Source: Chitinophagaceae bacterium (lineage in GTDB: Bacteria > Bacteroidota > Bacteroidia > Chitinophagales > Chitinophagaceae). From it: 12,159 nucleotides of DNA. This document shows positions 7,183 to 12,159 of the stretch, piece after piece. The stretch lies in contig DMPB01000044.1 in NCBI GenBank assembly GCA_003456175.1, positions 5,571-17,729 on the forward strand, in the 5' to 3' direction. Made by a program: the position numbers and the translations under genes. Below the pieces are notes generated by a model, which had not been told where the DNA came from, searched no databases, and saw nothing but the letters and a program-made list of their open reading frames with translations. The stretch's first letter is position 1; the number at the start of each line of letters is the position of its first letter.

Positions 7183-8334
7183 ATGCAAACGATAAAATAC
7201 ATATTTGTTGCTGCAACATTAGCTACTGCGGTAGCTTGTACAGTTACTCCCGAACAAAAGCTTGCAAAGAAAAAAGAAGAACTCACAAAGTTAAAAGATG
7301 ATCGAGCGAAGCTCAATGTAGAAATTGAAAAGCTCGAGAAAGAAATTGTAAAACTTGATCCAACACAAAAGGTAGAAAAGCCCAAATTGGTATCTATTGC
7401 AACCGTTGCTACACAGCCTTTCTCACATTACATTGATTTACAAGGGCAGATTGTAGCCGAAGATATATCTTATGTAGCACCACGAAATGGGCAAGGTGGT
7501 TACGTGAAAGCCATTTATGTGAAGCGCGGACAAGCAATTAAAAAAGGCCAGTTGGTTTTAAAGTTAGATGACGCGATTTATCAAAAACAAATAGCCCAAA
7601 TTCAAACACAATTGAATCTTGCTAAAGATGTACTTCGTAGAAGAGAAAATCTTTGGAAAGATAATATTGGTACCGAGTTTGATTTAGTACAAGCCCGTAA
7701 TAATGTAGAAGCTGTTGAGCGGCAGATGGAGTTGGCAAAAGAACAGCTTTCGTTCACTAACGTATATGCAGATATGGATGGTGTAGTAGAAGAAATTACC
7801 ATAAAAGTAGGCGAATTATTTAGCGGTACTCCATTAGCTGGTTATGTGAAATTAGTGAACAGCAGTAATCTTAAAGTGAAAGTGAATGTGCCTCAGAACT
7901 ACTTAGAACGTGTGAAAGAAGGGATGAACATTACTGTAAATGTTCCAGATGCTGGCAAAACTATAGCTGCTAAAATTACGCTGAAAGGCCAGTTAATTGA
8001 TGTTCCAAGCCAGAGCTTTTATATTGAAGCAACTATTCCTGCCAATAGTGGTATTAAAGCCAATCAGTTCGCCAGCGTACAAATTTTAGATTACAGTGTA
8101 GCCAATGCCATTGTTGTGCCTGTTAATATTGTACAAAACGATGAGAAAGGAAAATTTGTAATGGTTGTTGCACAAGATGGTAAAGCACAAAGAGCTAAAA
8201 AGCGTGTTGTAACTACAGGTGAATTGTATGGTAACAACTTAGAAATTAAAGCTGGCTTAAATTCAGGCGATATCATTATAACAGAAGGATATCAATCGGT
8301 GTACGAAGGGCAGGCTATCACCACAAAGCAGTAG
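7183..8334 (+). CDS. RND efflux periplasmic adaptor (membrane-fusion lipoprotein)
   Basis: 383-residue membrane-fusion protein that links the inner-membrane RND pump to the TolC-like duct. The N-terminus (IKYIFVAATLATAVAC) is a lipoprotein signal with Cys19 as the likely lipidated residue. Residues 24-60 form a short Lys/Glu-rich coiled coil ahead of the core, an extension often seen in Bacteroidota adaptors. The lipoyl (biotinyl-like) half motifs GYVKAIYVKRGQAIKKGQLV (106-125) and the returning half ADMDGVVEEITIKVGELFS (196-214) flank an alpha-helical hairpin (131-190). A beta-barrel domain follows (about 225-305), then a membrane-proximal domain with VVPVNIVQND (311-320) and GLNSGDIIITEG (358-369). 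It lies between TolC and RND genes in the order expected for a pump operon. Substrates cannot be predicted from the adaptor. Confidence 0.95.
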   Translation: MQTIKYIFVAATLATAVACTVTPEQKLAKKKEELTKLKDDRAKLNVEIEKLEKEIVKLDPTQKVEKPKLVSIATVATQPFSHYIDLQGQIVAEDISYVAPRNGQGGYVKAIYVKRGQAIKKGQLVLKLDDAIYQKQIAQIQTQLNLAKDVLRRRENLWKDNIGTEFDLVQARNNVEAVERQMELAKEQLSFTNVYADMDGVVEEITIKVGELFSGTPLAGYVKLVNSSNLKVKVNVPQNYLERVKEGMNITVNVPDAGKTIAAKITLKGQLIDVPSQSFYIEATIPANSGIKANQFASVQILDYSVANAIVVPVNIVQNDEKGKFVMVVAQDGKAQRAKKRVVTTGELYGNNLEIKAGLNSGDIIITEGYQSVYEGQAITTKQ

Positions 8335-8406
8335 TATTATGCTGTTACTTGAAGTATAGTTTTTCATTTGCCTGTAAAGGCGTAGTACACTCCTAAACCA
8401 AAAAGT

Positions 8407-11400
8407 ATGCAATTATCTTCATTTAACTTCAAGCAGTTCAAACCTACTACTTGGAGTATTAAGAATAGAACATCTATTTATCTGCTCATGCTTATGGTCA
8501 GTTTAGCTGGTATTTTCCAGTTTATTACACTACCAAAAGAGCAGTTCCCTGATATTGTAATTCCAACAGTATTTGTACAAACAATCTACGTTGGTAACTC
8601 GCCCAAGGATATTGAAAACCTCGTAACACAACCTATTGAAAAACAAATTAAAGGTATTACGGGTGTTAAGGTGAAAAAAGTAACAAGTACATCTCAACAA
8701 GATTTTAGTGCCATTATTGTTGAGTTTGATACCGATGTTAAAACAGACCTCGCGGTACAGAAGGTAAAAGATGCAGTAGATAAAGCCAAACAAGATTTGC
8801 CTACCGATCTTACACAAGAGCCTGTTGTTCAAGAGGTGAGCTTTAGCGAGCAGCCTATTATGTACGTGAACGTAAGCGGCGATTACGATCTCATGCGTTT
8901 AAAAAAATATGCCGATGATTTGAAAGATAAATTAGAAGAATTGCCACAAATTAATCGTATTGATTTAGTTGGTGCTCCTGAACGAGAATTTCAAATCAAT
9001 GTAGATAATTACCGCATGCAGAGTGCTGGCGTTACATTCGACGATATTGAGGGTGCAATTAAACGCGAAAATCTTGATATCAGCGGTGGACTGCTCGATG
9101 TAGGTAATATGAAGCGTAACTTACAGTTAAAAGGTCAACTTAAAACAGCGTACGATATTGAGAAAATTATTCTCAAGAATATTTCTGGTGCACCTGTGTA
9201 CTTAAAAGATATTGCTTCTATTAAAGATACCATTAAAGAAAAAGAAAGTTATGCCCGCCTTGATGGTAAAAAAGTAATTACCCTAAATATTATTAAGCGT
9301 AGTGGCGAAAATTTAATTGAAACTAGCGACGATGTTAAGCGTGTAACAGAAGAACTAAAAGAAACCATCTTCCCCAAAGATTTGAATGTTGTAATCACAG
9401 GCGATCAAAGCAAGCTTACAAGAGTATCGTTCAACGATTTGGTGAACAGTATCGTTATTGGGTTCGTATTAGTACTAGTGATATTAATGTTCTTCATGGG
9501 CGTAACCAATGCGTTCTTTGTGGCCTTGAGTGTGCCGCTTAGTATGTTCGTGGCATTTGTTTTTCTGCCTGCCGCCGATTTAATTGTTGGTACGCATGTA
9601 ACGCTCAACTTCATTGTACTATTCGCCTTACTGTTTGGTCTAGGTATTATTGTAGACGATGCCATTGTGGTGATTGAAAATACACACAGAATTTTTGTAG
9701 AGGGCAAGGGAAAAGTATCTTCTGAACGAAGTGCCATTGAAGCTGCCGGCGAAGTATTTGTGCCTGTATTAGCAGGTACATTAACCACTTTAGCTCCTTT
9801 TTTCCCGTTGTTATTTTGGCCGGGTATTATTGGTAAGTTCATGATTTACTTACCAACCATGCTCATCTTTACCCTAGCAGCATCATTAATTGTGGCTTTT
9901 ATCATGAACCCAGTATTCGCTGTAGATTTCATGAATCATAGTGATGATGAAGAGATAAAACAAAAAGCGAAGTTGTTTAAAAAGCCTGGTTTTTGGGCGG
10001 CCATCATCCTTGGTGTATTACTCGATGTATGGGGCAGCACTTTAGGTCATCCTGAAGGCGATATGGCTTTCTTCTGGGGTAACTTGTTATTGTTCTTAAC
10101 GTTCTTGGTAGTACTCAATCGTTACTTCTTACAGCATATAATTTTATCGTTCCAGAACAAGGTATTGCCTTGGATTATGAACCACTACGAAAGCTTATTA
10201 CGTTGGGCTTTGGTAGGCTGGCGCCCAGTAGGCTTGTTGCTTGGTACTATTGGTTTGCTCATCTTCAGTTTTGTATTTTTTGGAGCTATGAATGTGCCGG
10301 TGGTATTTTTCCCGAAAGGCGATCCGAACCAAATTTATGTATACCTAAAGCTACCAGTTGGTACCAACGTAGCTTATACCGATAGTGTAACAAGCCAGTT
10401 AGAAACAAAAGTGTACAAGGTGTTAGGGATGGAAAATGGCAAGAAAAACCCAGTAGTAGAAAGCGTTATTACAAACGTTGCTGTGGGTGCCAGCGACCCA
10501 GCAAGTGGCGATAGAAGTACACGTAGCGAACTAGGCCGTATTCAAGTGTCGTTTGTAGAGTTTGAACAACGCCATGGGGTAAGTACAGCACCTTATTTAG
10601 ATGAAATTCGTAAGGTGGTGAAAGGCATTCCAGGTGCAGAAATCAGTGTCGATCAAGAACAGGGTGGTCCTCCAACCGATCCACCGGTGAACATTGAAGT
10701 AGCCAGCGAAGATTTTGATAATATGATCAAAACAGCTGTGAGCCTTAAAAACTACCTCGATAGTATTCAAGTGCCAGGCGTAGAAGAATTGAAAATGGAT
10801 GTTGATTTGAGCAATCCAGAAATTACCCTTACGGTAGATAGGCAACGTGCCTTACAAGAAGGCGTAAGCACAGCTCAAATTGGCTTAGCCATACGTACCG
10901 CTTTGTTCGGTAGAGAACTTAGTAAAATTAAAGATGGCGAAGATGAATACAAAATTCAACTACGCAACAATCAGTTGCAACGCCATAGTTTGAGCGATTT
11001 ACTAAACATGCGTATCACCTTCAGAGATTTCACTACCGGGCAGGTTAAAAACATACCTATCAGCACCGTTGTAAAGGCCGATTTAACCAGCACGCTAGGT
11101 AGCGTAAAACGCAAAAATCAGAAGCGACAAATTAGCATTCGTAGTAATGTGCTTACAGGCTTCACACCAACTGCAGTGAACCAAGTGTTAGAAGATCATA
11201 TTGCTGGTTTCCAAGGCAAGCTCGATGGTGTAACCATTCGCCAAACAGGTGAAGGTGAGCAACAAGCCGAAACAGGCGCTTTCTTATCAAAAGCATTAGT
11301 AATTGCATTGTTACTCATTCTCTTCATTTTAGTATTACAGTTCAATAGCATCAGCAAATCGGTAATTATCTTAACCGAAATAATCTTCTCTGTTATTGGT

Positions 11401-12009
11401 GTATTACTAGGTTTTGCCATCACTGGTATGGAAGTGAGTGTGGTAATGACGGGTGTAGGTGTACTAGGCTTAGCAGGTATTGTAATCAAAAACGGTATCC
11501 TTGTAATTGAGTTTACCGAAGAGCTACGTAGCCGTGGCATGAAAACAAGAGAAGCCACCATCCTTGCGGGAAAAGCACGTATCATCCCCGTACTACTTAC
11601 AGCAGTTGCCGTGGTGCTTGGCTTAATACCGTTGGCTGTTGGTTTCAACATCAACTTCATCACCATGTTCTCAGAACTTGATCCGAAAATTTTCTTCGGT
11701 GGCGACAATGCGGTGTTCTGGAAACCACTCAGCTGGACCATCATCTTCGGTGTACTGTTTGCCTTCTTTATGACGTTGGTAATTGTACCAAGTATGTACA
11801 TCATTGCCGAGCGCCTACGCCGCCCAATGCGTAGAATGTTCGGTGGTAAGTGGATCAGTTTCTTAGGCATACCACCACTTACAATCTTATTCATTGTATT
11901 AGTAATTATTGTAATGATAAAACATCTGATGGTAGTAGCACGCCGCCGCCGCAAGTTAGCAGCAAGCCGTGCCACAGCGAACGAATCGTTTATTGGCAGT
12001 TGGTTCTAA
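8407..12009 (+). CDS. HAE1-type RND multidrug efflux permease
   Basis: 1200-residue inner-membrane RND transporter that exports substrates from the periplasm or membrane using the proton gradient. It has the usual two-fold layout: TM1 (about 23-41), a large periplasmic loop, TM2-6 (342-505), TM7 (607-626), a second periplasmic loop, and TM8-12 (960-1135). Proton-relay residues equivalent to AcrB are intact: GLGIIVDDAIVVIEN with Asp417 and Asp418 in TM4, Lys1028 in GIVIKNGILVIEF in TM10, and Arg1058 and Thr1065 in TM11. It is longer than AcrB (about 1050): an insert at 508-600 adds two predicted membrane helices (529-543 and 553-574) between TM6 and TM7, and the C-terminus adds a further hydrophobic segment (1150-1177) with an arginine cluster (RRRRK, 1179-1183). 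The 72-base gap from the adaptor has no terminator. HAE1 (drug/lipid) type is more likely than heavy-metal type; the substrate range is unknown. Confidence 0.96.
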   Translation: MQLSSFNFKQFKPTTWSIKNRTSIYLLMLMVSLAGIFQFITLPKEQFPDIVIPTVFVQTIYVGNSPKDIENLVTQPIEKQIKGITGVKVKKVTSTSQQDFSAIIVEFDTDVKTDLAVQKVKDAVDKAKQDLPTDLTQEPVVQEVSFSEQPIMYVNVSGDYDLMRLKKYADDLKDKLEELPQINRIDLVGAPEREFQINVDNYRMQSAGVTFDDIEGAIKRENLDISGGLLDVGNMKRNLQLKGQLKTAYDIEKIILKNISGAPVYLKDIASIKDTIKEKESYARLDGKKVITLNIIKRSGENLIETSDDVKRVTEELKETIFPKDLNVVITGDQSKLTRVSFNDLVNSIVIGFVLVLVILMFFMGVTNAFFVALSVPLSMFVAFVFLPAADLIVGTHVTLNFIVLFALLFGLGIIVDDAIVVIENTHRIFVEGKGKVSSERSAIEAAGEVFVPVLAGTLTTLAPFFPLLFWPGIIGKFMIYLPTMLIFTLAASLIVAFIMNPVFAVDFMNHSDDEEIKQKAKLFKKPGFWAAIILGVLLDVWGSTLGHPEGDMAFFWGNLLLFLTFLVVLNRYFLQHIILSFQNKVLPWIMNHYESLLRWALVGWRPVGLLLGTIGLLIFSFVFFGAMNVPVVFFPKGDPNQIYVYLKLPVGTNVAYTDSVTSQLETKVYKVLGMENGKKNPVVESVITNVAVGASDPASGDRSTRSELGRIQVSFVEFEQRHGVSTAPYLDEIRKVVKGIPGAEISVDQEQGGPPTDPPVNIEVASEDFDNMIKTAVSLKNYLDSIQVPGVEELKMDVDLSNPEITLTVDRQRALQEGVSTAQIGLAIRTALFGRELSKIKDGEDEYKIQLRNNQLQRHSLSDLLNMRITFRDFTTGQVKNIPISTVVKADLTSTLGSVKRKNQKRQISIRSNVLTGFTPTAVNQVLEDHIAGFQGKLDGVTIRQTGEGEQQAETGAFLSKALVIALLLILFILVLQFNSISKSVIILTEIIFSVIGVLLGFAITGMEVSVVMTGVGVLGLAGIVIKNGILVIEFTEELRSRGMKTREATILAGKARIIPVLLTAVAVVLGLIPLAVGFNINFITMFSELDPKIFFGGDNAVFWKPLSWTIIFGVLFAFFMTLVIVPSMYIIAERLRRPMRRMFGGKWISFLGIPPLTILFIVLVIIVMIKHLMVVARRRRKLAASRATANESFIGSWF

Positions 12010-12055
12010 ACATTACACCATAAATATTTACAGTTGGTTTTGGTAATACAAACAC

Positions 12056-12077
12056 GCCCCGCCTTTCTAGGTGGGGC
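12056..12077 (+). terminator. Rho-independent terminator of the efflux operon
   Basis: GCCCCGCC (12056-12063) pairs with GGTGGGGC (12070-12077) in an 8-bp stem with one G-U pair and a 6-base loop, followed by TCTTTGTT. It lies 47 bases after the RND stop codon and is by far the strongest hairpin in the window. It should end the TetR-TolC-adaptor-RND transcript. Confidence 0.85.
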
Positions 12078-12097
12078 TCTTTGTTAGTAGCAATAGC

Positions 12098-12133
12098 ATT
12101 TACGTAAGTACATAAGTATACCTTACGGTAAAT
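12098..12133. repeat. Imperfect inverted repeat downstream of the operon
   Basis: ATTTACGTAAG (12098-12108) pairs with CTTACGGTAAAT (12122-12133) apart from one bulged G at 12127, around a 13-base centre. It lies beyond the terminator and before the window edge, so it could be an operator or leader structure of the next gene. No coding sequence is visible between 12010 and 12159. Confidence 0.3.
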
Positions 12134-12159
12134 GAGGGATGCTACAAGTCATACAGGGC

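Noticed and set aside
8370..8381. Hairpin GCCT-GTAA-AGGC between adaptor and RND genes
   Set aside because: A 4-bp stem, even with a GNRA-like loop, and no T-run; too weak to call a terminator or RNA processing site. A 7-of-8 match to the -7 element at 8357 also lacks a -33 partner.
9405..9842. A 145-codon open frame on the minus strand inside the RND gene
   Set aside because: Antisense to the conserved TM2-TM5 region; composition (Asn/Thr/Ile-rich) is what antisense of membrane helices gives, with no recognisable motif.
11939..11955. GC-rich CGC-type triplet run near the end of the RND gene
   Set aside because: It simply encodes the arginine cluster following the last membrane segment, a normal positive-inside anchor, and not a repeat element.
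11196..11975. A 259-codon open frame on the minus strand inside the RND gene
   Set aside because: It lies wholly antisense to the strongly conserved permease C-terminal half; its translation is low-complexity (Thr/Ile/Met-rich) and shows no domain. It is a codon-usage shadow.

Overview
The window looks like chromosomal DNA of a Bacteroidota bacterium, most likely Chitinophagaceae-like (this is inference). Supporting signs: AT-rich coding DNA, a textbook Bacteroidota promoter (TTTG, 19 bp, TAnnTTTG) in front of the TetR gene, a BBP2-type outer-membrane barrel, lipoprotein signal peptides on a deacetylase and an efflux adaptor, and a 1200-residue RND permease carrying an extra two-helix insert. 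Nine protein genes fill almost all of it. No tRNA, rRNA, CRISPR array, insertion sequence or prophage gene was seen.

Region 1 (about 10-3009, + strand) is an envelope cluster of three genes: a lipoprotein polysaccharide deacetylase with a NodB fold, a membrane-anchored alpha/beta hydrolase, and a BBP2-like outer-membrane beta-barrel. The last two overlap by one base (TAATG), so they are probably translationally coupled. A promoter-like sequence precedes the first gene.

Region 2 (3015-4965, - strand) is a two-gene unit: a calcineurin-type metallophosphoesterase of the LpxH/PlcP-like group, followed after 4 bases by a GT-B glycosyltransferase of the MJ1255/MurG-like type. This pairing recalls the PlcP plus glycosyltransferase modules that swap phospholipids for glycolipids under phosphate starvation in other bacteria. 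Upstream of the pair, three TCAT cores (read on the - strand) lie exactly 11 bases apart, the spacing of a PhoB box. This is the most interesting hypothesis in the window, but it is unproven. The unit converges on region 1 with only 5 bases between stop codons.

Region 3 (5107-12077, + strand) is a complete tripartite efflux operon: TetR/AcrR regulator, TolC-like outer-membrane factor, membrane-fusion lipoprotein adaptor, and HAE1-type RND permease, ending in a clear Rho-independent hairpin. A 26-bp dyad with perfect 8-bp arms overlaps the -33 element of the operon promoter and is the best candidate for the TetR operator, which would make the pump autoregulated with its own repressor. The final 80 bases hold an imperfect inverted repeat. 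Its left arm shares 13 bases with the region upstream of the TetR promoter.
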